Shown: piece after piece, positions 11,073 to 23,459 of the stretch
Position numbering within the stretch: position 1 is the first letter of the stretch
Layout: each line of letters starts with the position of its first letter
Assembly (NCBI GenBank): GCA_000733355.1
Contig: JNVV01000002.1
Coordinates: forward strand, 2,035,617-2,099,616
Source of the DNA: Falciphora oryzae
Taxonomy: Eukaryota > Ascomycota > Sordariomycetes > Magnaporthales > Magnaporthaceae
Reading direction: 5' to 3'
DNA: 64,000 nucleotides
Notes under the pieces: model-generated
Told to the model about the DNA's origin: nothing
The model's input: the letters and a program-made list of their open reading frames with translations, nothing else
Database searches by the model: none
Made by a program: the position numbers and the translations under genes

Positions 11073-12974
11073 CTACACCTCTATGCTGAAGTGGCTGATT
11101 TGCGAAAAGTAAGCGTGGACGGCGAGCTCGAGCATCCAAACCTCGCCAAACACCTCGCTGCCGTCGAAGCCCCCTATGACGAGGAGGCGGCTGTCATGGA
11201 GCACGGTCCCGTGGTACCCCCTCCCGCTGGGCGGCAGGCCGTAGACGCGGCGGCGGTCCCAGGTCATGGTGACGAGGTTGAGCAGCAGCACGTCGTTGGA
11301 GTACTCGTTGCCGTCGTGCCCGCCGACGACGAACAGGTAGCTGCCCACGATGGTGGCCGTGTGCGACAGGCGCCGGTGCGTGACGGGGATGGGGCCGGAG
11401 CGCCACTGCGAGTTCTCGACGTCGTAGACCCACACGTCGTTGAAGCACTCGCCGCCGTCGGACCCGCCGAAGATGATGAGCTTGCCGCCCACCATGTTGG
11501 CCGTGTGGTAGCCGCGCGCCTTGGGCCGGAGGTCCCTGCTGTTGCTCGGCGACTTGCCTCCCGTCGGGGATGTCTCCGACGACGGCCCGCTCACCAGCCT
11601 CCACGACATCTTGTTCATGTCGCTCACGTCGAGGCGCCAGATGTCGTTAAGTGCCCGCACGCCGTCGCCGCCGCCGAAAACGTAGATGCCGTTCTTGTAT
11701 AGACAGGCTGTGTGGGCGCGCCGCTTGCTCGGGACACGATCACCGACGATGCGCGGCTTGCTCCATCGGAAGTTGACCGTGTCGAGCACGTGGACGTCGT
11801 TGTAGTAGGCCGGGCCGTCGCCGCCGCCGAATATGACGAGCTTCTTGCCGACGGCGGTGCATGTCATGGCGCGCAGCGGCACCGGGATGTCGCCGACGAC
11901 ATGCGGGATGCTCCAGTGGAACGAGTCGGCGTCCAGCACGTACAGCTGGTTGAAGCAGGCGCGCGAGTCGCAGCCGCCAAACACGAAGACGTTGGAGCCC
12001 ACCAGCGTCGTCGTGTGCGCCCGCAGCGCCGTGTGCCCGGCCCCGCTGACTGGCGCACGACTCCAGTACATTCCCGAAGAGGGCGCGGGCGGCACGTCAG
12101 GGGCCGTGCGAGGGTCTATTAGGGGCGGAAAGTCGGTGTGCGTCGCTGTGGGCGCAGACTGGTGGTGGCGGCTGCGACCGCCGGAGCTCCCGCGGGTCGT
12201 GCCATCTTTGCGGGTGCTGGGGGCGGCGGACGCGACGCCGGATGATATAGAGGGCGCCGCCCCCGAGGGCCCGGTCGTCGAGGTCGCGGCAGAGCCCGGG
12301 CCGCCGGGCTTGGAGGCGATAGCCGAGGTGGAACGCAGTCCCGGGGTCCTCCGGCTCGCGGCCGAGACTATGTGCTCCTTTTCAGGGGCCGGAGCTTCGT
12401 GACGGTCGCGGGAGGGCACTGAGGTGGCGGGGGAGTGGTCGCTGCTGCCGTTGAGCCCGCCGTTAGACCTGTGTGGATGCAGGAGGGAGCGCGACGAGGT
12501 CGGGGTCGCGGTTGCGGTGGAGGGTGTGGTTACGGACAGCAGGGTCGTTTTGCTGGTCGAGGCTGAGGAGGGCGGTACACTCGAGGGATGGGATGGCGAG
12601 ATGGCCTGGTTAGATGCGGACTGGGACTGGGAGCGTTGGCGGATTGAGAGTTCGGACGGCTTCCTCCGCCTGTCGTGATTCTTGGTTGCGAGGTGGCCAG
12701 GGGTGTGGGAGCGGGGAATGGGGGGCGCGGCGTCCATGGCATCGACCTCGTCGTCGTCGTCCTCGTCCGCCTCTTCTTCTTCCTCTTCCTCCTCCTCCTC
12801 TTCGTCGTCGTCGTCTTCGTCTTCGTAAAGGGTCGTTCCGTAGCGTCGATTAGGGTCGGTGGGAGAGACGACGGCGGCTATCTGCTGCGACCTGACAACC
12901 TTGTGGGTGTTGAGGGGGGAGCGGACGGACTGGCCTGGGGCGGATTGGCCATGCCTGCTGGCTTGATCAGCCAT
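11073..12974 (-). CDS. Kelch-repeat protein with long disordered N-terminus
   Basis: Single exon, 633 aa. The start is ATG 12974 (MADQASRHG); the frame is open further upstream only from a TTG. Residues 1-330 are low-complexity: a run of more than 30 mostly Asp/Glu residues near 50-85, then Ser/Thr/Pro-rich sequence with several RxxS-type sites. The C-terminal 300 residues carry six kelch repeats, each with the hydrophobic strand, GG doublet and spaced Tyr/Trp pattern (for example VFVFGGCDS, LVIFGGGDG, IYVFGGGDG, LIIFGGSDG, LFVVGGHDG, LLVIGGFDG). They should form a six-bladed beta-propeller. The end, ELAVHAYFSQISHFSIEV, seems conserved in fungal homologues as I remember them. Kelch propellers are protein-interaction platforms; Ral2 of fission yeast (Ras activation) and the Tea1/Kel proteins (polarity) are possible relatives, but I cannot choose between them. 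No BTB or coiled-coil domain is visible. Confidence 0.85.
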   Translation of the reverse strand: MADQASRHGQSAPGQSVRSPLNTHKVVRSQQIAAVVSPTDPNRRYGTTLYEDEDDDDEEEEEEEEEEEADEDDDDEVDAMDAAPPIPRSHTPGHLATKNHDRRRKPSELSIRQRSQSQSASNQAISPSHPSSVPPSSASTSKTTLLSVTTPSTATATPTSSRSLLHPHRSNGGLNGSSDHSPATSVPSRDRHEAPAPEKEHIVSAASRRTPGLRSTSAIASKPGGPGSAATSTTGPSGAAPSISSGVASAAPSTRKDGTTRGSSGGRSRHHQSAPTATHTDFPPLIDPRTAPDVPPAPSSGMYWSRAPVSGAGHTALRAHTTTLVGSNVFVFGGCDSRACFNQLYVLDADSFHWSIPHVVGDIPVPLRAMTCTAVGKKLVIFGGGDGPAYYNDVHVLDTVNFRWSKPRIVGDRVPSKRRAHTACLYKNGIYVFGGGDGVRALNDIWRLDVSDMNKMSWRLVSGPSSETSPTGGKSPSNSRDLRPKARGYHTANMVGGKLIIFGGSDGGECFNDVWVYDVENSQWRSGPIPVTHRRLSHTATIVGSYLFVVGGHDGNEYSNDVLLLNLVTMTWDRRRVYGLPPSGRGYHGTVLHDSRLLVIGGFDGSEVFGEVWMLELAVHAYFSQISHFSIEV

Positions 12975-15061
12975 TGTGACTGTCCGGGCATTTCTCCCTG
13001 CCGGGAAGGCAGCAGCGAAGACCCCGGACAAGAGACCACTTGTCAACCGACTCGGGTTGCCGGGCGGAGATGGGCGGCAATCGTGGCGGCAGTGCAGGAG
13101 AGGCGTCCGCTGAGCCTGTTGCGGGCTCTGGGAAGGGTGCTCGCCGCCGTTTCGAAACCACAGGGGCTGAGGGGGTCAAGATGAAAGCGGAAGGGAGAAG
13201 CACGGCGAGCGCAGTCGAACGAGGGTGTTTGTCGTTGTCTGCCGTCGCTGGGAATGGCGGCGGGAATCGAGCCAGGACTTGGGGTTTGAAGAGTCGGGGA
13301 GGGCAGGCTGGTCGGTTGGCTGGTTGATGGTTGATGGTGCCCGGTATGCAGACGGTAACGGATGGAGCCTAGATGGCTGCAGCTGCCATGGTCTCAACTG
13401 GGCCGGCTGGATTCCGAGATTATGAGCGGGCACGGCAGTGATGGTGGTGGTTTGTGGTGGTTTGATTGCGCTAAGTGGATTGGACTACTGCCGTGCCTGC
13501 TGAGGGGCCTCCATGGTCTGCTGTGTCAGGCCCCCGGAGGCTGCACCCAGAAACCGTGAGACCAGGCGTCCTCGCCCCGCAGGCGCACCCATATCCAAGC
13601 GGGCCCTTGCATGGCCCCGTGCTGCTTGAAGTCCCTTGAATCCGCAAGGCGCCCAGTTGCGTCTCCAACTGGACAACCCCGGCTGTCGCCAGAAACGGTG
13701 TGGCAGCCCTCCCGGACGGCCTGGCCTAGGCGGCCTAGCATTGGCTGGACAGCGAGCGATCTTCATCAGGTCGCCGCCAGCCCCTTGGAGGAGCGATGGG
13801 AGCCTCTATCTGGACACTGGGCTACACCGTCCTCAATGCAAGGCCCCAGACGGCATTGAGCCGGCCGCCGCGGCCCACTCGTAGCACCGTCCGGTCCTGG
13901 CCACTCCTAGCCACGCCCGACAAACAGACGCAGCCAACCGTGCGTCACGCGCCTTCGAGCTGCCCGCCTGGACATTAGCCGAACCAGGGGCCGCTGGCTT
14001 CTCGTCTTTTCTGCGGCTGCTGCTGAACGGCTCGGCCCAACAATCTAACCCGGTCCTCGCTCGATTTCGTTGCCCCACGACTAGAGACGAAAGCCAAATT
14101 CTCGTCACATCCGACGACCGGCGTGGCGTCGACAGGCGGATATTGTCCGGGCAAGCCTCAAACTATGGCTGCAGCTGGGTGAACCATGCAACATATCGTC
14201 CACAAAGCAAGCCACATGAGACCAGACTGCTTTCCGCCCCACAGTCGGAATCTTGGTCTCAATGGTGCAGTAATAGGTAGGACAGAGGATCAGCGCATCC
14301 TCGGTGGTCTTATCTATGGGCTAACCTATGCGCAGGTTGCCGCTTATTCTTGAAATTGGTCATACAGTCGATGTCTTGCGCGCATAACTCAGTCTTTGGC
14401 TGCTCGCCAGTCAAGCCCCTGAGGCGTGGTTCCCCTAGGTAACGACTCCAGTGTACCGGATGGGCTGTCGATCACGAATTGGCACAACCAAACTCTGAAA
14501 ACAGAACTGAACCCAAGACCGAAGAAGGGATAGCAGCGTAGGATCAGATTGACAGGCGAATAATGTCAGATGCACAGAGGGGAACTATGGGATGGTTTGT
14601 GTTTTTCCCTTCTCGCGCCGAACTTCTTTCTCTTTTGTTCCATACCCGCCCGCCAACACGACGGGCAACAACAGGCTTGCAAGTTGGCATGTGCTTAAAC
14701 CCTTCAACCCATAGATGTTATTAAAACCTTCAGCGACCGTCCCTAGAGATTATGGGATCAAATTAGGATGCATTCTACTAATTCTCAGACCCATAATCTA
14801 AGCGTTGGCGACCCTTTTACCAAGAAGCTCCAGACTTGGGACGTCCCCAGACAACTCAAGAAAGTGGGGCTGGCTGGCTTTTTTTGCACTCACTTACCAG
14901 TCGGAATTTTCCAGTGACAATACAGTGAGGAAGATAGCCCTCAGCCACCACCTGCAGCCTCAATCCTGGCTCACACGCTTGGAGCAGAAAAAGATATCAG
15001 ATATCAACGCCGAAATAACCCACACATGTGCCATCCTCAACTCGGTTGAACAACTAGCACA
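12975..15061. other. Divergent promoter region, kelch gene / DUS3
   Basis: A 2.1-kb spacer between two divergent starts. It has Pro/Gly-rich fortuitous open frames near 13040-13980 on both strands and A/T-richer sequence from 14200 to 15050. No domain or RNA gene recognised. Confidence 0.6.
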
Positions 15062-17374
15062 ATGGATCCAGATGGTGTCAACGCCCCAACGGCACCAGAG
15101 CTGGTCGCTGCCCAGAAACGAGAGCATGAGGCCAACGGCGGCGAGCCGGATGCCAAGAGGGCCAAGGTCGTCGTTGATGGCGCAAACGGAGAAGACTCTC
15201 AGGCGCCTACCGCCGGTGTAAATGTCTCTGTTGATACCGCTGCTAAGCAGTGTGAACGGGTCAAGGGCCTGGCTCCCATCAAGGCCGAGTGAGTGTCAAC
15301 AGCCCGGTACTGAGATCTCAGCCGTGCGATGCCACAGCTGCTAACTCGCCGCGCTAGATACTTGATCGACGTGGTTCCGAGTGACCACCGCAATGTGCCG
15401 GATGACGATGCTGCTGAGGGCAGAACCACCTCAGATGCCCCAGTCAAGGTCGGCAGGAAAGGCAAAAAGGGCCAGAATCAGGCCCGCGACTTTGGCCGTT
15501 CCAACGACAGCTTCCGCCTGTGCAACAGCCGCATGACCTCGGACGAGTTCTCGCCCAAGCCATGTAACTTTGGGGATCGCTGCAATCTGTCGCACGACCT
15601 CCGCAAGTATCTGGTCGAGGGCCGCAGAGCTGACCTTGACACCTTCGGCGGCAAATGCCCCATCTTTGAGGCACACGGTTGGTGTAATGCTGGCTGGAAA
15701 TGCCGCTTTGTCAAGAGTCACATGAAGGAGATCGAGCGGGAGGACGGGAGGAAGGAGCTTGTCCTCCTCCGCGATGCGACCCGCGAGCAACAAAACGACA
15801 TTGAGGCTTTTGGCGTCGTCAACGTGGTGGCCAGCGAGCACAAGCACAAAATGTCACGGAACAAGCTCGACCTCAAGAAATCTGTCGAGTACATCGCATG
15901 GCTGGATAAGCACAGCAAGCTGATCAAAGACCTGCACAACGCCCGGACAGAGGAGAGGAAGAAGGACTCGGAGCTCAGCGACCTCAGGGCACAGTTCACC
16001 GAGCCTCCCCTTAGGCCGTCCGAAAAGCGCAGAGTTTACTTTGGCCGCGAGACGCCAGTTCTCGCCCCGCTAACAACGCAAGGTAATCTCCCTTTCCGGC
16101 GCCTCTGTGTCGAGCTGGGAGCTCAGGGCACGTACTCGGAGATGGCCATGGCGATGCCGCTTGTCCAGGGAAAGCAGGGAGAGTGGGCGCTCATGAAAGC
16201 CCACGAGTCCGAGGCAAAGCCGCCTCGCTTCGTCCCCAGGCCAGAGGACCCTATCGTCAAGGTTTACGACAACTCAAAGGACCTCAAGTTCGGCGCCCAG
16301 ATTTCGGCGAGCTCGCATACAGTGGCTGCCAAAGCAGCCGAGTGTCTTTCAACCTTCCTTCCCCACCTGCGCCTGATCGACCTCAACTGCGGCTGCCCCA
16401 TTGATCTCGTGTACAAGTCCGGAGCCGGCTCGGGGCTGCTAGAGCAACCTAACAAGATCGAGCGCATCGTGCGCGCCATGAACGCAGTCTCAGGCGAGGT
16501 GCCCATTACGGCCAAGCTCCGGATTGGCGTCAAGGAGGGGTTCGCGACGGCCAAGAAGAACATCGAGCGCCTCGCGTTCGGCGTGCCCGACTTCCGCGCC
16601 GAGATGGGCGCACCGGGCTGCGCAGCCATCACCCTCCACGGACGCACGCGGCAGCAGCGGTACAAGAAGCCGGCGGACTGGAGCTACATTGCCGAGTGCG
16701 CGGCGCTGGTGCGGTCCTACCGTGAGGCCGGCGACGCCCTGGCCGACACGGCGAGCGCTCCGGACCCGAACACCATGGCGGGTGGGTCAGACCGCATGTA
16801 TTTCCTGGGCAACGGCGACTGCTACTCGCATGTGGACTACTTCAAGGCCGTGGACGAGGCGGGGGTCGACACGGTCATGGTGGCCCGCGGCGCGCTCATC
16901 AAGCCGTGGATCTTTGAGGAGATTGAGAAGGGCCAGTACCTGGACAAGAGCTCCAGCGAGCGGCTCGGGTACGTGGAGCGGTTCTGCCGGTACGGCATGG
17001 AGGCGTGGGGAGCCGACGAGATGGGCATCGGCACGACGAGGCGGTTCCTGCTCGAGTATCTCAGCTTCGCTCATCGCTACGTGCCCATCGGCCTGCTGGA
17101 GCATTTGCCGCCGCAGATCAACGACCGACCGCCGGCGTACCGTGGCCGGGATGATCTCGAGACGCTGATGATCAGCGACAACTACAAGGATTGGATCAGG
17201 ATCAGGTATGTTTGCCAAACACTTTTGTTTGCTATTATTCACGCCGCACGAGCCTTTCGCTAACGACTAACAACTCCCCTTTCCAGTGAGATGTTCCTTG
17301 GCCCGGCTCATGAGGACTTCAAGTTCCAGCCCAAGCACAAGTCCAACTCGTACGAGATGGAGGCAGAGGGTTGA
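15062..17374 (+). CDS. dus3: tRNA-dihydrouridine(47) synthase (NAD(P)+)-like
   Basis: Exons 15062-15288, 15358-17205 and 17287-17374; introns of 69 and 81 nt with donors GTGAGT and GTATGT and acceptors CTAG and CCAG. The protein is 720 aa. It reduces uridine 47 in the variable loop of cytoplasmic tRNAs, using FMN and NAD(P)H. Two CCCH zinc fingers lie at about 131-155 (PCNFGDRC..H) and 176-197 ([12 protein letters not shown]), as expected only for the Dus3 branch. The TIM-barrel core starts near 312 with [21 protein letters not shown] near 417-423 carries the catalytic Cys (about 422). [15 protein letters not shown] and [11 protein letters not shown] supply substrate and FMN-phosphate contacts. 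The N-terminus is acidic and disordered; the C-terminus has the usual [12 protein letters not shown] end. Length and domain order match the family. Confidence 0.95.
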
Positions 17375-18269
17375 GCATGTCTTTCTGAAGGGCAAGGCGC
17401 ATTTGCGCTTACGTGGCGCGTATTGATGCGAACATGGCCGCTCACTGGGGGATTTACTCTTGGGCGATCAGGATGGTACCGTGATACCATGGAAGTGCGC
17501 GGCCAAAACGGGGTTCCGGACAAGGGTGCATTACTAGAGCCTTTAGAGTCACCTCTCTCAGCTTCGGTGTTGGTTTTGAATCTCAAAGACCCAGGAAACC
17601 TGTTTGCTGATTAGATGTAATTTAAGGCCTTGGATGTATGATCAACATGGATGGTTTGTATGCAATGTCCAACGTGACATCGTGGTTGCTCAGGCCTGAG
17701 TGTAGATGCTGTCTCGTTTCAAAAGCCCAGGCCGAACTCAGCTTAGCCGCGGTGTCGCGATGGTTTGCACGTGCCCCAGTCCCGTCAGCCACATGCAAAC
17801 ACACAGACCATCAGGAGATCGGGAGAGAGACCACCACCCAACCACCCCACCCAAGCCACAAACTGATGACGTTGTTGATCCACGCTTTTCAGGCATTGCA
17901 AGCTGTGACGTTCGTGGCCAGCTCAGCTCTGCCCAACCCACCACCCTGTCCCGAAGCACAGCATAGGTTCTTCTTCAAGGACACATGCGCCTTTCCCGAG
18001 CCGCCAGGACTTCTGTCGACTACAAAACCGGGCCTGTTCGCTGCTCGCGCTCTATTCCTTAGCTGTAGCAAGCCACGATCAATTCACTCAGTCCGAAAAA
18101 AAAAATTGGCTTTATCTGTTCGCTGTTCTCCCTCATTCGATCCTCGATCGTAGCGACCTACCTCACCCGCACACAGAAACGACGACGAACAGCAACCCCA
18201 AATACCCCTGTCGACAAGACCTATCACCATACCTATCTGCGCGGCCTCTGGGACCGAACAGCCGCCAAA
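17375..18269. other. Spacer between DUS3 and the BAP31-like gene
   Basis: Both neighbours are on the plus strand, so this holds the DUS3 3' UTR and the next promoter and leader. It is pyrimidine-rich from about 18090. No other gene seen. Confidence 0.6.
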
Positions 18270-19232
18270 ATGACACTCTATTACACCTTGGTCCGTGGCA
18301 ATCCTTTCCCCTTGCTCAGCCCCGCGCTCCTCAATACGGAGCTCTGCTCTGCCAAATCGCGGTGTAGACAAACGAAGCGGCCTCAACAGCCGACGGCCGC
18401 ATCGTGCATGGCATACAAAAAGAGCTCTGAGCTAACATCAGCGAACTCCCGACATTTAGGTCTTCGTCCTGCTCATGACAGAGATGGCTCTGTTCATGCT
18501 GCTTATCCTCCCAATGCCATTCACCATCCGCCGCAAGATGTTCACGTGCGTGTCTCCTCAACCCCTTCTCCTATTTTGAGCAGGTACAGCCTTACTAACA
18601 TAATGGCCATGACCCTTTGTTTCGAAACAGCTTCATCTCAGAGAACCCGCTCGTGGCCAAGGTCCAATATGGAATGAAGATCACATTCATATTCATTTTA
18701 ATACTCTTCATAGACAGCGTTAACCGCGTCTATCGGGTCCAGCTCGAGCTGGCGGCTGCCACGGAGAATAGCAAGAACACGTGCGTCGCTTCAGACAGGG
18801 CCGCATTTGGCACGCCAAAACCATTCAGCTAACACTTTCCCCTCTTGTAGTGCCACGATCATGGGCCACGAGCGCCTCGAGGTTCAGGCGCGCAAGTTCT
18901 ACTCGCAGCGCAACATGTACCTTTGCGGCTTTACCCTCTTCCTGTCGCTCATTCTCAACAGGACCTACTCCATGATCCTCGAAGTCCTCCGTCTGGAGGA
19001 GAAGGTCAAGCAGTACGAGGGCACCGATACCAACAAGAAGGCTGGCAAGGACTCGGCCAAGCTCGCTGAGGCTGGAAACCCGGGCGAGATCGCGCGCCTG
19101 AAGGAGGAGATCAAGCGCAAGGATGCCAACATCACGGCTCTCAAGGAGCAGGCGAAGGGCCTGCACCGCGAGTACGACTCCCTCGGCGAGAAGTTCACCG
19201 TCGACGACGGCTCCACCAAGAAGGAGAGGTAG
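18270..19232 (+). CDS. yet3: BAP31/YET3-family ER membrane protein
   Basis: Four exons: 18270-18290, 18460-18545, 18631-18780 and 18851-19232, giving 212 aa. Exon 1 is only 21 nt (MTLYYTL). Its donor GTCCGT is weak but is the only one that restores the conserved MTLYYTL-VFVLLMTEMALFML start. The other donors are GTGCGT (twice). The protein has three predicted membrane helices (about 3-22, 45-63 and 100-118), then a long charged coiled coil (about 125-205) and the terminal KKER, a KKxx-type dilysine ER retrieval signal. Family role: BAP31 and Yet1/Yet3 are ER chaperone-like proteins that handle membrane-protein export and quality control; yeast Yet3 also associates with the SND/ER translocation machinery. 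Gene symbol is by family and does not claim one-to-one orthology. Confidence 0.93.
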
Positions 19233-20772
19233 AGGACACGAGCTCTCCGGCGCATCTCTACCGTTGCCCTCCCACGCCGGCCATTCTTGCCAGGAACCAT
19301 TCTCGTTGGCTAGCCGGCAGACTTTGATTCGTCTGCTGTATGTGGGAGGAGGGGATGGTGGAATCTGCGATGGCTACTTGGCTGAGGCAGCTGGAATATT
19401 GGGAGTTTGGACGAAAAGAGGAGGAACAAGACGTTGGCTCTGTGTGTGTCGGCAGCACGACTGTCACGATTCACTCACCGGCCCGAAGACATTGAGGTCG
19501 TGGTTTCGGCCACCGAGGCGGGAGATATGAGGTTAGGGGGATTTCCCCTCATGGACAAAATGTTGGTCAAGTCTACAACAATAAGGGATTTGTAGATTAA
19601 GGCTTTTCCCATCTGCTTTTGTGGTATTGGTTCCCTTCATCCCTCGAAGCTGTGTATTGGTGTTTGGCAGCTTTCCATCATCGTTCATATTGGAGTTAGT
19701 GGCGAATGATTTGGCGAATTCCCTCGGCTATGATTGGCTTGTATGGAGAGTGAGGGTGCCATCGTGCCTGTCTATCATTGTGTTGATCCCATCGTGCTTC
19801 CTACTGTCGGTCTTGATGCCATCTGTTCTGCTAATCGCCGTACATCCCGTCCTAACAAGGGGGTGGGGATCTTTGATCGGCGGCGGGTGGCACGCACAGG
19901 GAAGCGACGGCTAGGAGTCTCGAGGGACAAACTGGCACTGCTTGGACAAGGTTGCGAAAGACCGATCGCTAAAACACAATCAACACAATGTGTAATCACA
20001 ATTTCAACCCCCCCAACCAACCAGCCCTTCGACCACATGCATATATAGGCAGGTAGGTGACGACGCTGTCGTGTCTGTTAGGGCACCCGCCCGGCTCGCT
20101 CTTCAGCACCAAAAAAAACCGCATTGCACGCCCACGAAACCGACGAGCATATACATATCAAAAGGGGGAAAAAGGGGACATGTATGGAACAGTCCAAGGG
20201 AATGCCGATTTCATGCCGAGCAGAGGACAGACGGCGGCGGGCCAAGGAGAACAGGTATTATAATAGAGTGGGTAGGGAAGACATCGGGAAGCAGCCTAAG
20301 CAAGAATTAAGATATGGATGGGTGTGAGGGGTGCGTGGACGCAGGAAACCATTCCGATCGAACGCGTGAACATGCCGATTTCGACGGTGTAGCCCCCTAG
20401 AGACGTATGACAGAAGCAAATAGTGCCCTCTTTGGTGTCGTGACAGTGCGGGCACTAGCTTGTGTGCACATCGACAAGAGTAAGGGTCTCGTCTGACCGT
20501 GGGCGGATCCAGGTGGCACGAGGCGGGAGTTGTGCGCTGTGGGAGTGATACCAGCACAGGTAGAGGCTTGTCTCATCCAACCTGGTTTTTATTGATTCGT
20601 CGGGCGTCAACCCCTGTTCCCCCACTGGGATCGGGTTGACTTCGTGGTTCTTTTGTCGTGGCTACCTCGTGGCGACCAGCACTAATGCGTGGACTGAGTG
20701 AGCCTTTGGGGTTCTACCGCAACCAAGGACGTTGGCAGAAGTAAAATCACAAGGCTGATGGTGACGAGGCCC
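19233..20772. other. Convergent 3' spacer
   Basis: It lies between the stop of the BAP31-like gene (plus) and the stop of the HhH gene (minus). It contains T/G-rich sequence near 19560-19850 and nothing that looks like a conserved coding frame or RNA gene. Confidence 0.55.
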
Positions 20773-21846
20773 TCAGGCCCGCTTGCCCCGCTTCGACCGT
20801 CGCAAGCCCGTAGTGTCCTCAGCCGGGGCCGACGGGGCGGGCGCGGCGTCGGCGTCGTCCGGACGGGGGCTCTGCTGCTTGCGTTTCCTCTCGTCGCTCG
20901 ACATCCTCCGTATCGTGGGCGGCCGGCCGGCGATCTTCTTCCTGACCACCTCGGGCAGCGCGCTGATGACGTCCCCGGCGGCACCCTCCGCGATGGCGGC
21001 GGCGGCGGCGGCGAACGGCGCGACCTCCTCGTGCTTCATTAGCACAAAGGCGACGCGCTCGACCTCGACGGCCTTGACCCCCAGCCGGGCCGCCAGCAGC
21101 TTCATGGCGCGCTCGAGGCTCTGGTACTCTTTGATGTTGTACTTGATAGGGTTCTTCCTGCCGCCGCAGCAGAGCCACCAGTACGCCTCGTCGGCGAAGA
21201 AGATGACCTTTTCACGGTCGTGGACAGCAAGCAGGAGCGAGGCTGTGGCCGGGCCTATGCCTCTGAGCTTGCACAGGGCCTCTATCGCTTGAGTTGTGTC
21301 TTTGTTCTCTGCATAGCCTGCCACGGCCTCCTTGACTATGTCCTCTGCCGTTGACGGGTCATTTTGAGAGACCAGTTTCATCAGCGTTGGTCTGAATTTC
21401 CCGTGGCGGCTGCGTGAGATGACGACAGGTTAGACGCCTGGCCACGTGACACATGGTGTCGAAGAGGTCAACTGCTCACAGCTTCCAGTCAACGAGGGTC
21501 TTGATCTCTTCAAGCCCCATTTGACTCCGTGTTCTGCCGGGAACAAACAGCGTAGGGGCGGTCACATAACGGTACGTATCCAGCTCTGCCAGGGTCTTTT
21601 GTCCATGTTTGGCTTGAGATACCCCAGACAGAAGAGAACGGGTGGGTTGGTCGGTTAGCGAGCAGAGATAATAAGATGATAGGAGGAGGCGGCGACGTAT
21701 GCTAGCACTTGTGGATGGAGGAGGCACTTACCGCCCTTGGTGTCGGATATGGCCTGGATGAGTGCAGGGTACCTGCCAAGCGCTTCCTGGAACTCCTGGG
21801 AGGTGATGCCGTCAGGCGTAGGCAGCGCCTGGATCGGGCTGGCCAT
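20773..21846 (-). CDS. Helix-hairpin-helix protein of unknown function
   Basis: Exons 21732-21846, 21480-21612 and 20773-21409 (read right to left). Introns of 119 and 70 nt have donors GTAAGT and GTGAGC and acceptors CAAG and GCAG. The 294-aa product starts MASPIQALPTPDG. The core LAELDTYRYVTAPTLF, then GLEEIKTLVDWKLRHGKFRP, is a pattern I recall from a widespread uncharacterised fungal family. A helix-hairpin-helix follows at about 131-145 (LRGIGPATASLLLAV), like the DNA-contact motif of HhH-GPD glycosylases. No glycosylase catalytic Lys/Asp pair or Fe-S cysteines are recognisable. The last 50 residues are basic and disordered, ending RRSKRGKRA, a likely nuclear signal. Inferred: a nuclear protein that may contact DNA. 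It is divergent from the small zinc-finger gene at 23460. Confidence 0.82.
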
Positions 21847-23459
21847 CTCGGCTCGCGGTTCCTCCCGAGACTGTCGAGGGGTAGACAGGGTATGGAAGAG
21901 CGTACAGCAAGCGTGGATTTGTCGGCGATGGGCGTTTGGTAGCAAGCTGAAGCGAGCAATTGCAGGCATGGATCTGCGGCCGATGGGAGAGGTCAGGACT
22001 GGGCGTGGAAACAAGGCTGTCTGCGTCCAGCTGGAAGCTTCGAATTTGGCTGGAGAATTGTTCATAGGCGGACTGGTTGGTCCGGGCCGTTATGTTGTCA
22101 TCCAGATTGGTCACAGGTGTGGTTATGACGGCTACGAGGGGAGGTGAAAGCGCTCCGGTTTGGGCAAGCGGGAGGTTAGTTTAAAAACCAAGCCAAACCT
22201 TGAATTGCGGCGACCCGTGACCTATTTTATCGAGGCAACGCTGATGGAGGCAGCTTTTTTGGGGGGTTCCGAGCTAGGGCCGGCGTGATGGAAGAAGGAA
22301 CAGACGCGACCGATAGGCATGCGTTTCGGAGGCGGCTCGAGGGTCACAGAAGCAGCGATGGAGGGTGAGATTGGTGCCTGGGCGGTGGGCCGGACCCCCA
22401 CGGCTGCGGTCGCATATATGCTGGCAGACCTAGGTGAAGTTTTGTTGTCTTGAACCCCCCATCGGATATGCTGGATGACGACATTGGGCTGGGTCGGTGC
22501 CTGCGTTCCATCGAAGTTGGAGTTTACGTTGCTATGACCTATGACGAGCTCCCGAACATATTTTCTTCGTTCGACGGCGTGCCTACTGTATCTCTCTCTG
22601 CCTGTCCGTACGCACCTAGTAGTGCCTGACTCTACTAGAGGGACCAACTGAAATGCTAGGTTGGACGGCAACCGTCCATCCTCCATGGGAACGGGCCGCT
22701 TGTCGAATAACGGACGCTTACTGCGGTTGTGTGGATCTCTTTTGGTTGGGCTTGGGGTATTGCTTATTGGGCGATCACATGGGAATCGCGTGCCTGCCCG
22801 CAGAGGACTTGATGGCGTTGTGGAACGCAGACAAATCCACGCGAAAAAAAAAAGGCTCCCTGTGGCAGCCTGGAACAAGGAAGCTTGGATCGACGCCCCT
22901 GCAGCCAACAGGGTCAAATTATCCTCGCCCATTACCCCGTTGGGACGTCCAGCCTTGGGTTGCTGTTGGACTCGACACAGATCTGCCAAGTAACCTCGTC
23001 GATACGGCATGTGCCCCACGCTTGTGTTCTTCCCATCCCAGGTACATTGTGCATTGTATTTTGTGAGGGTGTGTTCCACAGCGACAGTTGCGCCGCCAAT
23101 CGCTGGCCGCCGTTTGTGAGTTCATGGTTGCCAGACCCGGCCTCGCAGCCAGCCCCACACGAGGCGGGCAGCTCCTCCAGTCAGCGCCGTGTGTGTGTCA
23201 AGTGTTGCCCCACCAGCCGAAAAAAAGGAAAGATTCCGGACCCCTGCACTCAGCCCGGGCCTCCCGCCAGGTGGGCTGCCTCTCACAAATAAAACATTGA
23301 TGACGGATCATCGGAGCGTTGGGTGAACTCTCCCCGCCATTTGCTCTTCTGTGCACACACCAGACACATCGCGTCCTGAAGAATCGCTTCCCGCGCAAGA
23401 AATCGCATAGCCGTCAGCCACTTCAATCGAGCTAGCACGCTCGGCCATAATCGATCAAG
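21847..23459. other. Divergent promoter region, HhH gene / small zinc-finger gene
   Basis: A 1.6-kb spacer between divergent starts. A minus frame of 285 codons at 22222-23079 has no domain and codon use unlike the neighbouring genes; I treat it as chance. Confidence 0.55.

Noticed and set aside
11091..12402. Long plus frames opposite the kelch gene
   Set aside because: They are antisense shadows of the GC-rich kelch exon; the kelch repeats are on the minus strand.
22222..23079. 285-codon minus frame between the HhH and zinc-finger genes
   Set aside because: No domain; it lies in a divergent promoter region and contains rare codons unlike the neighbours.
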